64,000 bases of DNA. Source: DATKYQ01 sp035528415. Lineage in GTDB: Bacteria; Myxococcota; B64-G9. The stretch is from positions 1 to 64,000 of the forward strand of contig DATKYQ010000039.1 of NCBI GenBank assembly GCA_035528415.1, read 5' to 3'. The notes beneath the pieces were generated by a model. That model searched no databases and was not told where the DNA came from. It worked only from the letters and a program-made list of their open reading frames with translations. Shown here piece by piece: positions 15,635 to 24,283 of this stretch. Every line of letters starts with the position of its first letter. Position 1 is the stretch's first letter. A program made the position numbers and the translations under genes.

Positions 15635-17908
15635 ATGAATGAACCCGTCGATTTCGAATCACGGATAACCGCCGTCGAGGTTTTTCGCTCGCAGGCCCTG
15701 GTGACGCGCCGGGCGAGTCTCGATCTTGGCGGTAAATCGGGCAGGCTGGTGGCACGCCTGACCCCCCTGCCCTTTCTGCTGCGTGATGACTCGCTGCGCC
15801 TGCGACTCGACGATGCCGTTGGAGTCAAGGTCGTCGATGTGCACCTCGAGTTGCTGCTCGGCGAGCGCGAAGAATCGTTACGAACCCAGGCCGAACAAGA
15901 ACTGCATTTACTTGCGCGCGAGAGGCTGGCTGTCGCCGTGCAACGGGAACGTGCGCAGGAGCTGGTACGCATGATCAGGTCGCTGAAGCCCGCCGAACAT
16001 GACGAGGTCGATCTGCCCGAGAAGATGGCCTTCGGAGAGAGGAGTCAGCTCGACGCCTGGCTCGAGCTTGCGGACTACGCCGCTGGTCAACTCGGGACCC
16101 ATCTGGGAACGATCCGCAAACTAGATCGCCAACTGGAAATAATCGACGACTCCATTGCCCGGGCATACGACAGGCTGCAATCCGAAAGCCAGGCGCAGGC
16201 CGCGGCGCTGGCTTTTCTGCGCAAGGCCGCACGCCTGGTGATCGAGATCGACAGCGCTTGTGAATCAGTCGACCTGGAGATCTCCTACCTGGTGCCGGCC
16301 GCACGCTGGGTTCCAGAGTACGAACTTAGGGTGGAGCAGTCCCGCGACCAGGCCCAGTTGGTTATGAAGGCCTTGGTGGCGCAGCGAACCGGAGAGGAGT
16401 GGTCCCGGGTCGATCTCGCCTTTGCAACCGCCGACCTGAATCGTTCGACCGAGCTGCCCGAGCTCGAATCGTGGCGCATAGGAAAGGCACAGCCGGCCAA
16501 ACCTTCCGGCTGGCGCGAACTGCCCGACACCATCGGCGAGCTGTTCGCCGGATACGATCGCGATCTGGGCGTGCTTCCCGAGCCGGATATTCCCGCCTTG
16601 CCCGAGCTGCCCCGCTCCAAGCGGCTGGGAGCGCAGGCTGAGGACAAGAAGGAAATCCGTATGAAGGCCCGAGAAATGTTGCGCAATAATATCGAGCGCC
16701 AGGCCCGTGCGGCCCCGCCGCCCCCATCAAGACCCGCTCCAGCACCGCAAGCCAGCCGGTCCGAGCCGCTCGACGAACTATGCGATGATGCAGAAATGTA
16801 CGACGAAGAGGAATGTACGCCGGAGCGAGAGATTGATGTGCAGGAAGCTTGCTTCGATCTCCCCATGGAAGCGCCGATGGCGCCGGCGGCAAAGAGCGCT
16901 CGCAGGCGGTCGGCCGGCATGCTGAGTGCAATAGCCTCGGCGGTCGCGCCCGGCGGTTTCGCGCCCGGCGCCCCGGAAGAAGACGAATACCGGACAACCC
17001 GCCTCGAGGCATCGGCGGACGCTCTCTCGTTTGCAAACCTGCGCATGCAGGGTCCCGGTAGCGAGCGTGAGCGCGGCCAACTGATGGCCGCCAACATGAT
17101 CGACAGAGTCGCAGAGCAAATTGGCCGGGCCTCTTCCGGCACGACCGGGGCGCTGGCTGATATCTCTCCCGGGACGTTGATCTCGCTGGCCGCGGCCGAG
17201 ACAAGCGCGCTGTACCGGGTGGCACTTCCCGCCCAGGCGGTATCTCTCGAGCAGTCCAGCGGGCACTTCGCCGCTCGCTATACCATGGAGAGCCCCGGAT
17301 TCGTCCCTTCGGACGGGCAGCTGCATGCCTTGACGCTTCTGCGCCGTGATGGAAAAGTCAGGCGGATTTTTCAGTGCGTCCCGAGATCGGACACCAACGT
17401 CTATCAGCTGGCCGAGTTTGCCAATCCCCTCGGCCTGCCGTTGCTGGCCGGCGCCGTTCGTGTCTTTTGCGGGGGCGATTTCGTGGTCAAGGCGCCCATG
17501 GAGACAACTCCTCCCGCCAAGACAATCAGAGTCAACCTGGGCGTTGAGCAGGGTATATCCGTGGCCCGTAACACGAGCTTTGCTGAAACCACCAGCGGTC
17601 TGCTGGGCGGGGACACCGACCTGCGACACAAGATCGAGATCGACGTGCACAACAAGCTTTCCGCGCCGGCCCGGGTGGAGGTATTCGAACGGATGCCGGT
17701 CAGCCATGACGACAACATCGAGGTCAAGTTGTTGTCCTCGACCCCCAGTGCCGTAGCTTACGATCAGGCCGATCGCGGCCGGATGATCCATGGCGGTTGG
17801 AAGTTCAGCCTGGATCTCGAATCAGGCCAGAAGAAAAAGTGCACACTTGAATACCAGATCACAATCCCCAGCAAGCAGGTTTTGACGGGAGGAAATCGCC
17901 GTGACTGA
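15635..17908 (+). CDS. DUF4139/MuiA-family protein, copy 1
   Basis: 757 residues. The N-terminus (ITAVEVFRSQALVTRRASLDL) and the C-terminal half with 'TSALYRVALPAQAVSLEQSSGHFAARY' and 'LEYQITIPSKQ' match the DUF4140/DUF4139 (mucoidy-inhibitor MuiA-like) family. The family is usually a signal-peptide-bearing protein of about 500-550 residues, but here no signal peptide is seen, suggesting a cytoplasmic form. It has a coiled-coil-like region (about 60-200) and a low-complexity Pro/Ala/Glu insert (about 330-480) that makes it longer than usual. Biochemical role of the family is unknown. It overlaps the next gene, a diverged paralogue, by 8 bp. Confidence 0.8.
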   Translation: MNEPVDFESRITAVEVFRSQALVTRRASLDLGGKSGRLVARLTPLPFLLRDDSLRLRLDDAVGVKVVDVHLELLLGEREESLRTQAEQELHLLARERLAVAVQRERAQELVRMIRSLKPAEHDEVDLPEKMAFGERSQLDAWLELADYAAGQLGTHLGTIRKLDRQLEIIDDSIARAYDRLQSESQAQAAALAFLRKAARLVIEIDSACESVDLEISYLVPAARWVPEYELRVEQSRDQAQLVMKALVAQRTGEEWSRVDLAFATADLNRSTELPELESWRIGKAQPAKPSGWRELPDTIGELFAGYDRDLGVLPEPDIPALPELPRSKRLGAQAEDKKEIRMKAREMLRNNIERQARAAPPPPSRPAPAPQASRSEPLDELCDDAEMYDEEECTPEREIDVQEACFDLPMEAPMAPAAKSARRRSAGMLSAIASAVAPGGFAPGAPEEDEYRTTRLEASADALSFANLRMQGPGSERERGQLMAANMIDRVAEQIGRASSGTTGALADISPGTLISLAAAETSALYRVALPAQAVSLEQSSGHFAARYTMESPGFVPSDGQLHALTLLRRDGKVRRIFQCVPRSDTNVYQLAEFANPLGLPLLAGAVRVFCGGDFVVKAPMETTPPAKTIRVNLGVEQGISVARNTSFAETTSGLLGGDTDLRHKIEIDVHNKLSAPARVEVFERMPVSHDDNIEVKLLSSTPSAVAYDQADRGRMIHGGWKFSLDLESGQKKKCTLEYQITIPSKQVLTGGNRRD

Positions 17909-19520
17909 ACATGAGATTGCGCCCATTTCTGATCCGGGATGGCTTCCTGGCACGAACATCGAGGCCCCGATTGATTCCGTCCTGGTCATGGAGGACAGGG
18001 CCCAGCTGACAAGACGCGCAAGAATATCTCTGAAGTCCGGTCGCAACACACTGGCCTGCTGGCCGCTGACTCCCCTGGTGGCCGACCAGACCTTGCGCTG
18101 CCGTATCCGGGGCGCGAAAAACGAGGCTGTCAAGACCGACCCGCCCAAGGTCGTAGACGTCCAGCTCAAACGCCGTTACCTGGTCAAGACCTCGCGCCCG
18201 GACAAAGAACGCGAGATCACAGCGGCTATCGAGAAGCTCACTGACGAGTACCTCAATGTGTATGATCGCACACAGGTAGCAAGCCATCGGCGCAAGCGCA
18301 ACATGGAGATAACCGCGGGACTCGCGCACTACATTTCCGACAGACTGGCGGTCGGGCCTTTCGATCCGCAGTGGCCGAAGCAGATCGACAAGCTGTTTCG
18401 TCAGCGAGCCGAACTGGAAGGAAGCCTGCTGGAGGATCAAGACCTGCAGGATGACCGGCTCGAGCACCTCGACCGTCTCGAGCGGGAGCTCTACTCGGCG
18501 CTTCAGCCCGTCTCGGACTACCAGGCGGGCCTGATTACCGAAATCCAGGTTCCAGAAGATGGAACCTACCTGCTCGAATGGGAATACCAGGTTCCCTGCG
18601 CCCTTTGGCGACCCGAGTACGCGGCGGAGTTCGAAGCCGGCGATAAAACCGCCGTCTGTTGGCAATCCGGCGGCACCGTCTGGCAAGCCAGCGGGGAGGA
18701 CTGGCGCAACATCGAGTTGTCCTTCTCCACGGCGCGCCCGACCCTGGGTGCAATGCTTCCCCTGCTTTCCGATGACGTTCTCGCCTCCAGGCAGAAAACA
18801 GACCATGAGAAAAAAGTCATCGAGGTCACTTCGCGGGACGAGGTCATCCAGAAGACATCGAGCGTCGAGGACGAAAAACAATCCGATACGCCGCCCGGCC
18901 TCGACGACGGCGGGGAAGCTCGCACCTACCGTGTGCCTGAAAGAGTCGACGTTCCCGGTGACGGCAGGCCGCACCGGCTGCAGTTCGAGAGTTGGCTGGC
19001 GGAAGCCGAAGCCGGCTTCGTATGCCTGCCCGAAAAGGTCGGGTTCGTCTTCTTGCGATCGGTGCAAAACAATGAGTCCAGCATGCCTTTGCTGGCCGGA
19101 CCGGTAACCTTGATCAAGAACGGTGGATACATCGGACGCTCGAAGATTGGCTATATTGCCCAGGGAGAGAAGTTCTCGCTCTCATGGGGTTCCGAGGACG
19201 GGCTGGTGGTCTTGCGAGACGTCGTGCGCGAGTTCGATGAAACCAAGCTGCGCAAGTACAAGAAATACAACTACCGGGTCAAATCGTACCTTGCCAACTA
19301 TACGGGCGCCAGCCGGAATATTCGGCTGAGCGAGAGGATTCCGGTTTCCGAGATTGAGCAGGTGGAAATAAAACTGATCGCGGACAAGTCAACCGCCGGC
19401 TTCGAAAAAGACGACCAGGGACTTCTGACATGGCAGATCGAACTCGCGGACGGCGAGGAGAAAACCGTCAAGTTGGCATTCGAGGTAGGTATGCCGTCCA
19501 AGGTGATCTGGGGCGGTTGA
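17901..19520 (+). CDS. DUF4139/MuiA-family protein, copy 2
   Basis: 539 residues from a GTG start with GGGAGGAAATCGCC upstream; the start lies inside the last codons of copy 1, so translation is probably coupled. The same layout as copy 1 is seen without the Pro-rich insert: N-terminal 'IDSVLVMEDRAQLTRRARISL', a coiled-coil-like middle, and a beta-rich end ('VKSYLANYTGASRNIRLSE'). No signal peptide. Two diverged copies encoded back to back suggest a heteromeric complex, but this is inference. Function unknown. Confidence 0.78.
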   Translation: MTEHEIAPISDPGWLPGTNIEAPIDSVLVMEDRAQLTRRARISLKSGRNTLACWPLTPLVADQTLRCRIRGAKNEAVKTDPPKVVDVQLKRRYLVKTSRPDKEREITAAIEKLTDEYLNVYDRTQVASHRRKRNMEITAGLAHYISDRLAVGPFDPQWPKQIDKLFRQRAELEGSLLEDQDLQDDRLEHLDRLERELYSALQPVSDYQAGLITEIQVPEDGTYLLEWEYQVPCALWRPEYAAEFEAGDKTAVCWQSGGTVWQASGEDWRNIELSFSTARPTLGAMLPLLSDDVLASRQKTDHEKKVIEVTSRDEVIQKTSSVEDEKQSDTPPGLDDGGEARTYRVPERVDVPGDGRPHRLQFESWLAEAEAGFVCLPEKVGFVFLRSVQNNESSMPLLAGPVTLIKNGGYIGRSKIGYIAQGEKFSLSWGSEDGLVVLRDVVREFDETKLRKYKKYNYRVKSYLANYTGASRNIRLSERIPVSEIEQVEIKLIADKSTAGFEKDDQGLLTWQIELADGEEKTVKLAFEVGMPSKVIWGG

Positions 19521-19523
19521 CCG

Positions 19524-19549
19524 TCTCCCAGCGTGGCCAAGCTGGGAGA
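19524..19549 (+). terminator. strong hairpin after the DUF4139 pair
   Basis: TCTCCCAGC and GCTGGGAGA form a perfect 9-bp stem with an 8-nt loop, starting 4 bp after the stop. No T-run follows, so it may stabilise the mRNA end or attenuate readthrough into tag rather than terminate fully. Confidence 0.45.
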
Positions 19550-19578
19550 GAAGGGCGCCCTGATCGAATGGAGAAAAA

Positions 19579-20166
19579 GTGAGTCAAGGGAAAGAAGAAA
19601 AAGTACGCTGCGCCTGGTGCCTGTCGAGCCCGCTGATGATTGCCTACCACGACCAGGAATGGGGCCTGCCCGTCCACAACGACCAACGGCTGTTCGAATA
19701 TCTGGTGCTGGACGCCTTCCAGGCCGGGCTGAGTTGGTCGACCATTTTAAACAAACGTGAGAATTTCCAGCGGGCCTTCGCCGGATTCGATCCCGTGAAA
19801 GTCGCCCGCTTCAACCGGCGCAGCACCGAACGCCTGATGCGCGACGCCGGAATAATCCGCAACCGCCAGAAGATAGAATCGAGCATCGAAAACGCGAGGG
19901 CCTTTCTGAAAGTGCAGCGTGAGTTCGGCTCCTTCAACAGTTACATCTGGCAATTTGTGGGCGGCAAGCCCCGGCGCAACAAGTTCAGGCGCATGGCGGA
20001 CATCCCGGCCAACACCAGGCAATCAGACGCCATGAGCAAGGATCTGAAAACGCGAGGTTTTCGTTTCGTCGGCTCGACGATTTGCTATGCCTTCATGCAA
20101 GCGGCCGGAATGGTGAACGATCACGTCGTCGACTGCTTCCGCTACCGGCAAATAGGGACAAGCTGA
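19579..20166 (+). CDS. tag: DNA-3-methyladenine glycosylase I
   Basis: 195 residues, close to the length of E. coli Tag (187). It removes 3-methyladenine from alkylated DNA in base excision repair. The zinc-binding set of the Tag family is present with its usual spacing: Cys11 and His24 near the N-terminus (RCAWC...AYHDQEWG), His182 and Cys186 near the C-terminus (VNDHVVDC). 'LDAFQAGLSWSTILNKRENF' is the family's core helix motif. The start is GTG with GGAGAAAAA just upstream. It lies 58 bp after the DUF4139 pair across a hairpin. Confidence 0.95.
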   Translation: MSQGKEEKVRCAWCLSSPLMIAYHDQEWGLPVHNDQRLFEYLVLDAFQAGLSWSTILNKRENFQRAFAGFDPVKVARFNRRSTERLMRDAGIIRNRQKIESSIENARAFLKVQREFGSFNSYIWQFVGGKPRRNKFRRMADIPANTRQSDAMSKDLKTRGFRFVGSTICYAFMQAAGMVNDHVVDCFRYRQIGTS

Positions 20167-20208
20167 TCACGCCCGGAGCTTAGACTTCAGGCTTTTCGAG
20201 ACCGGCGC

Positions 20209-22146
20209 TCAGGGAATCAAATAGTCAACGATCATCCGCGGGCGCAAGTCGGGCTCTACGCGCCAATGGTTGGCCAGGTAGGTTCTCCTGCGGAACACTT
20301 CAGTGGCCTCCACTGCGATGCGCATACGCCACTGCGACAGGTGCATCCGGGCCAGCCGATCGTTCCAGTCGTTCTGTACGGCGGGAGTAACCCAGGATGT
20401 CCATAATATCATCGGCCAGTACCAGTCTTGGATGCAAGGCGCCGTAGTGACAAAGGGCTTGTCCTCACAAACGCCCTCCGGATCACAAACGTTGACGATG
20501 ATGGTCGGAACATCGAAGTCGTCCAGGGTGAGTTCGGGCCCGATGGGAACGCTTTCCAGGTAGCGGTTTCCGATCTGGAGACAATCGGGATATCGGCCGG
20601 TTTCGACGTGCTTGATCACGGCATTGTGAATGCGCGTGAGAGTTTCCGGGAGCACGCTGAGATCGAAACTGTAGAAGGCCCGCTGGATGGACGGGCCGAA
20701 ATTGGTGTAGTTGATGCTGCCGACCGACATGGCGGAATTGTCGGTGTCGATCCAGTGCGTCCCCCACGTGCCCGGTTCATCAAAGATGGCCACCGTGCCG
20801 TCGATGGAGGGTTGGCTGTAAATGGTCTCGGTCACCAGGCGCAGCACCCGGAAGGAGGCCGCCAGGTCCGTTCCAATCTCGTTGCCGGCCAGGTCCTTGG
20901 CCTGGCCGAACAGCTGCCATTGGACCAAATCGCCGTACTCGGGATCTTCGTCGGGGACGAAGCGCAGGACCGTTCCCTGGTTGCTCCAGGTGAAGGTGCC
21001 TTCAAGGCCGGGATGAGACGGAAACACCAGGGCGGCCTGGGTCCATGCTTGATCCATGGGCTCAGAAAAGGCGATCGCGATCTCGAAATGGCGTTCCTGG
21101 CCGACTGCGTCGTCCTCGGGTAGAAAGGACGAGATCGAAGGAGGCGTGTCGTCCGGTCCACCAATAGTGGTGAAGTCGAAAACCATGTCCTGACCGAGCA
21201 TCTCCCCCCGCATGTTCTGGGCGCTTGCGCCGACTGTCACGGTGTAGGTGGTGTCCGGGTCGAGCGCCGCCTGGGGAGTCCATGTAAAAGTCCGCTGTCG
21301 CGCGTCGTGCCCGTAGCTCATCGGAACGTCCGGGCTGGTACTGAGCGCGCGATTCGTGCTGATGGGCTCCATGGGTTCTGAGAAGGTCACCGTGATACGG
21401 GTGTCAGTGGGCACGTTCACCAGACCCGGGACGGGGGAAGTTCCCGAGATCTGCGGGGCCAGCTGCTTGTAACCCACCGTGAAAGTGAACACGTCCACCC
21501 CCGAAATTGGATTGCCCGAAGCATCGGTTCCGGTCACCTTGGCTTCGTAGCTTTGGCCCTCTTTCCAGGGGGTCTCCGGCCCTGTTACCAGTTCGCTCCC
21601 GTCTTCACTCCACTGGAATTGGCGCAGGACCCGGGCCGGCGTCAGCTCGATTCCGATGCTGGAAAGATCCATGGGCTCGGAGAAGGTGACCGACAGGAGG
21701 CTCTGGGTGTCCATACCGGTTGCGCCGTCCACCGGGGACGTGGCCACGATAGTTGGCGCCTCGATATCAGGCTCGTAAGGTTGCGCGAACTGCACCACGG
21801 TACGTCCGGATCGCGCGCCCGACTCACTCTCCACCTCAGCGGCGAACCCGTAGTTCTGGCCGTTGGTCAGCCCGGTCACCTCGAGTTCGGTCTGTCCGGA
21901 CGGCACGAATTGCGTTTCGGTCAGTTCCTCCGGATTCGTTCCCCGGAAGATCTGGACGCCCCTGGGGCTCTCGCCGCTTGCAAACTCCCACAGCAGGGTG
22001 GCCTTGGTGTCGCCGGCCAGTACCAGGAAGCTCTTCAGCTCTGCCGGGTGCTCTGGTGACGCGTGATCCCCGCTCGAGCATCCCGAGCAGAGCACGCCCA
22101 TGACGCATACCGCCAACCATTTGCAGGAAAAAGTAGCTTGTCTCAT
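20209..22146 (-). CDS. lipoprotein with Fn3 and three bacterial Ig-like (SbsA/Big_5-type) domains
   Basis: 645 residues. The lipoprotein signal ends LCSGC. A fibronectin type III-like domain (about 35-120) is followed by three Ig-like domains, each opening with the pattern 'SP..GA..V...S.TFSEPMD' (near 130, 230 and 340). The C-terminal 200 residues start 'IYSQPSIDGTVAIFDE' and look like a DNRLRE-type beta domain. The gene has GGGAGG just upstream of its ATG. Probably a surface-exposed structural or binding lipoprotein; the ligand is unknown. It is related in domain type to the giant protein at 47015-51982. Confidence 0.85.
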   Translation of the reverse strand: MRQATFSCKWLAVCVMGVLCSGCSSGDHASPEHPAELKSFLVLAGDTKATLLWEFASGESPRGVQIFRGTNPEELTETQFVPSGQTELEVTGLTNGQNYGFAAEVESESGARSGRTVVQFAQPYEPDIEAPTIVATSPVDGATGMDTQSLLSVTFSEPMDLSSIGIELTPARVLRQFQWSEDGSELVTGPETPWKEGQSYEAKVTGTDASGNPISGVDVFTFTVGYKQLAPQISGTSPVPGLVNVPTDTRITVTFSEPMEPISTNRALSTSPDVPMSYGHDARQRTFTWTPQAALDPDTTYTVTVGASAQNMRGEMLGQDMVFDFTTIGGPDDTPPSISSFLPEDDAVGQERHFEIAIAFSEPMDQAWTQAALVFPSHPGLEGTFTWSNQGTVLRFVPDEDPEYGDLVQWQLFGQAKDLAGNEIGTDLAASFRVLRLVTETIYSQPSIDGTVAIFDEPGTWGTHWIDTDNSAMSVGSINYTNFGPSIQRAFYSFDLSVLPETLTRIHNAVIKHVETGRYPDCLQIGNRYLESVPIGPELTLDDFDVPTIIVNVCDPEGVCEDKPFVTTAPCIQDWYWPMILWTSWVTPAVQNDWNDRLARMHLSQWRMRIAVEATEVFRRRTYLANHWRVEPDLRPRMIVDYLIP

Positions 22147-22288
22147 GCAAACCTCCCGTTGAGTGCCCCCCCATCAGGCCTGTTCATACTACTATTGCCA
22201 GGGCAAAAGCGCCATCTGACAGGTTTGGAAACGGCCATTTTTTCCGGTCACCGCACAATTGCTGGCAAACCGGAAGACGTAAAACCAA

Positions 22289-22317
22289 TTGACTCTCACC
22301 AGGCGCTTGCCTATTGT
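22289..22317 (+). promoter_or_regulatory. promoter of the outer membrane protein gene
   Basis: TTGACT (22289-22294), 17-bp spacer, TATTGT (22312-22317). The ATG at 22349 follows with CAGGAGA upstream. Confidence 0.6.
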
Positions 22318-22348
22318 CCACGGACAAACATCAACAGGAGATTGGGTG

Positions 22349-22993
22349 ATGAAAAGAAATTCGACTACGATTATGACTGTTCTGGTTTTTACGGCGGCGT
22401 TGTTTTTTCCTGTTTTTTCCCAGGCTGAATCGTTCTCTTTGACAGGCGGCCAGATAACCCCCGCCGGGCACAAGGCCGTGCGAGTGGGCGTTGGTTTTCC
22501 GGGCATCTACGGTGCATATCACATTCCCCTGTCCGAGAAATTCGAGCTGGCGCCTCGTTTCTCTTTCTTTTACGGGTCCGACACCCACGCTCCCGTGGTG
22601 GGCAACGGGCTGGGGGTGGAGTTGAAGTTCAGCCTGATGTCGGGTGACAAGTTCAACCTGGCCTTGCTGTTCGAGCCCGAATTCCTGCTGGCCTACCATC
22701 CGGGAACGGCGGTCGTATTCAGGGTGGGCGGCCCCGGAGTGCTGATGAGCTACGCCATGCAGGAGAACTTCCAGCTGATCGCCGGTATGAAGATCCCCTT
22801 CGGTTTCGTCATCCATCCTAGCTTCGTAGCCAGCATCCCCATACTGTTCGTCCTGGGCTTCGAGTTCAACGTCTCGAACAACCTCAACGTGTTCCTCAAC
22901 GCCCAGATGGGCCCGGATATCCTGGCGGCTAGCGGCGGCTCGACCACGCAGTTCTCGCCCAATGTATTCCTGGGAATTTCAATGCTCCTTTAA
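22349..22993 (+). CDS. predicted outer membrane beta-barrel protein
   Basis: 214 residues from the ATG at 22349, chosen because it has a ribosome site (CAGGAG) and begins a clean signal peptide (MKRNSTTIMTVLVF...SQA). The mature part is amphipathic strands with aromatic ends (FELAPRFSFFYG, NLALLFEPEFLLAY, VFLGISMLL), typical of a small outer membrane barrel. No family recognised. Single gene with its own promoter, divergent from the Ig-like lipoprotein. Transport or structural role cannot be told. Confidence 0.75.
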   Translation: MKRNSTTIMTVLVFTAALFFPVFSQAESFSLTGGQITPAGHKAVRVGVGFPGIYGAYHIPLSEKFELAPRFSFFYGSDTHAPVVGNGLGVELKFSLMSGDKFNLALLFEPEFLLAYHPGTAVVFRVGGPGVLMSYAMQENFQLIAGMKIPFGFVIHPSFVASIPILFVLGFEFNVSNNLNVFLNAQMGPDILAASGGSTTQFSPNVFLGISMLL

Positions 22994-23023
22994 GAGCCGG
23001 CTAACCAGGGAGGGGCAGGAATA

Positions 23024-23040
23024 AAAGCGGGGACGCTTGC
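23024..23040 (+). repeat. GGGACG-type motif variant
   Basis: AAAGCGGGGACGCTTGC lies between the barrel protein gene and the zinc-ribbon gene. Its AAGCG/CGCTT arms make it partly palindromic. A weak member of the family. Confidence 0.35.
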
Positions 23041-23054
23041 CGGTTCTGATCAGT

Positions 23055-23588
23055 TCAGGGCTGCGGCAGGCGCGGCCACTGGATATTGGTCTTGGCCAGA
23101 CCCGAGCGAGTGGCGCTGAAGAAGAGGCTGTAACCGCACGATTCGCAGATCACCGGCACGACCGAGTAGACGTTCATCCCGCCGCCGATTACCAGCTTGC
23201 CTCCGCTGAACTCGCGCAGTTCGAACAGGCAGTTTGGCACCGTCCACTCTCGCGAACCGCAGACAGGACAAATGCGTTGCTTCCATTTATTCCTGAGATG
23301 TTCGACGAACTGCCCACCGACAGAGTCGCGAATCTGCTGCAGATGGGCTTCATCGTAGGCATCGCCGAGCGCATCGAAAGCATCTTCCAGGTCATCGTAG
23401 CGCTCGAAGACTTCCTCGTATTCATCGCGCACTTGTTCGAACATGCGTTGCGCTGGAACCTGGCCGTCGTAGATCTTGCGAAACAGCGGCTCCATCTTGG
23501 TGATCACTTCGGAAAGTGCCTTGTCCTTCGCCAGGTATTGCTTGACCACGGCCTCGAGTTTCATGGCCACGTCCACTAGATCCGCCAT
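23055..23588 (-). CDS. helical protein with C-terminal zinc ribbon
   Basis: 177 residues. Residues 1-100 are charged helices, possibly coiled coil. A zinc ribbon follows: Cys107/Cys110 (CPVCGSREW) and Cys148/Cys151 (CESCGYSLFF) with the intervening 'FELREFSGGKLVIGGG'. The C-terminal ribbon resembles small cytoplasmic zinc proteins found in many bacteria; the function of these is unknown. It starts 3 bp after the OsmC-family gene, so the two are co-transcribed from the promoter at 24030-24058. Confidence 0.78.
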   Translation of the reverse strand: MADLVDVAMKLEAVVKQYLAKDKALSEVITKMEPLFRKIYDGQVPAQRMFEQVRDEYEEVFERYDDLEDAFDALGDAYDEAHLQQIRDSVGGQFVEHLRNKWKQRICPVCGSREWTVPNCLFELREFSGGKLVIGGGMNVYSVVPVICESCGYSLFFSATRSGLAKTNIQWPRLPQP

Positions 23589-23591
23589 GGA

Positions 23592-24002
23592 CTACTCCTT
23601 TTCTTGTTTCGTGTTGATCTCGAATTCGGGCGGACTCTCGAAGAGCCTTTTCACGGTGCATCTCGAGGCCGAGCGGATCAACGGCTTTTTGTGCTTTTCG
23701 GGAATCCCGGGCGGGAGCAGGATGGTCATGGTCACCTTGGTAAGCCGGTGCGCCTTTTCATCCCACTCGTGCTCCTGGATCAGCTTCACTTCTTCGAAAG
23801 GCAGATCGCGCGCCCTCAGGTAAGAGACCACGTAGATCCCGGCGCAAGTGCCCAGCGAGGCCAGCATGTAGGTAAACGGTTCCGGCGCCGTGCCCTCCCC
23901 TCCCTCGTCGACAGGTTGATCGGTGTGAATGGTGAAGTTGCCGTAGACTCCGTCGACTTTTTTGCCCCCCGGGAAAGTCACCGTCAGCCGCTTCAGTCCC
24001 AT
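23592..24002 (-). CDS. OsmC-family protein
   Basis: 136 residues, the usual OsmC/YhfA size. The two reactive cysteines of the family are present, Cys53 (SLGTCAGIYV) and Cys115 (SRCTVKRLF). OsmC-type peroxiredoxins reduce organic hydroperoxides in the cytoplasm; YhfA-like members may have other roles, and the present one is closer in length to the YhfA type. Ribosome site GAGGAGGCACGGC before the ATG. First gene of a two-gene minus operon with the zinc-ribbon protein. Confidence 0.88.
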   Translation of the reverse strand: MGLKRLTVTFPGGKKVDGVYGNFTIHTDQPVDEGGEGTAPEPFTYMLASLGTCAGIYVVSYLRARDLPFEEVKLIQEHEWDEKAHRLTKVTMTILLPPGIPEKHKKPLIRSASRCTVKRLFESPPEFEINTKQEKE

Positions 24003-24029
24003 GCCGTGCCTCCTCTCTTAACCAACTGC

Positions 24030-24058
24030 AAGATATGCATCGTTGGAAAGAGTGTCAA
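24030..24058 (-). promoter_or_regulatory. promoter of the OsmC operon
   Basis: On the minus strand TTGACA (24053-24058), 17-bp spacer, TATCTT (24030-24035), about 30 bp before the OsmC ATG. Confidence 0.6.
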
Positions 24059-24064
24059 ACAAAG

Positions 24065-24080
24065 GCAGGGACGGAGGTTC
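24065..24080 (+). repeat. GGGACGGAGGTT-type intergenic motif
   Basis: GCAGGGACGGAGGTTC. Same core as the copies at 25170-25198 and 25656-25684 (opposite orientation) and 63921-63942. It lies in the spacer next to the RAYT-like transposase. Confidence 0.6.
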
Positions 24081-24176
24081 AACCACTCGTTGACACGGCG
24101 ATATTCGTATTCGACTCACTTCTAACCTCTTCTCTCTTGGTTTTTTTCGACTGACAACTGGGTGTGCATGCAGTTA

Positions 24177-24205
24177 CAGTTCACTTGAACTGAGATCCAT
24201 GGATC
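24177..24205. repeat. two small palindromes in the spacer before the RAYT-like gene
   Basis: CAGTTC-ACTT-GAACTG at 24177-24192 and ATCCATGGAT at 24196-24205. No function assigned. Confidence 0.4.
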
Positions 24206-24242
24206 GAGTTGTTGTTGCGCGCAGCTTTCTTGCCGAAACGCA

Positions 24243-24265
24243 AAAGGGAGACACACGTCTCCCTT
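24243..24265 (-). terminator. intrinsic terminator of the RAYT-like transposase gene
   Basis: AAGGGAGAC-loop-GTCTCCCTT, a 9-bp stem with a 4-nt loop. On the minus strand it is followed by TTTTGCGTTT. It lies 18 bp after the transposase stop. Confidence 0.65.
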
Positions 24266-24283
24266 ACTCCCCATGTTTTTCTG

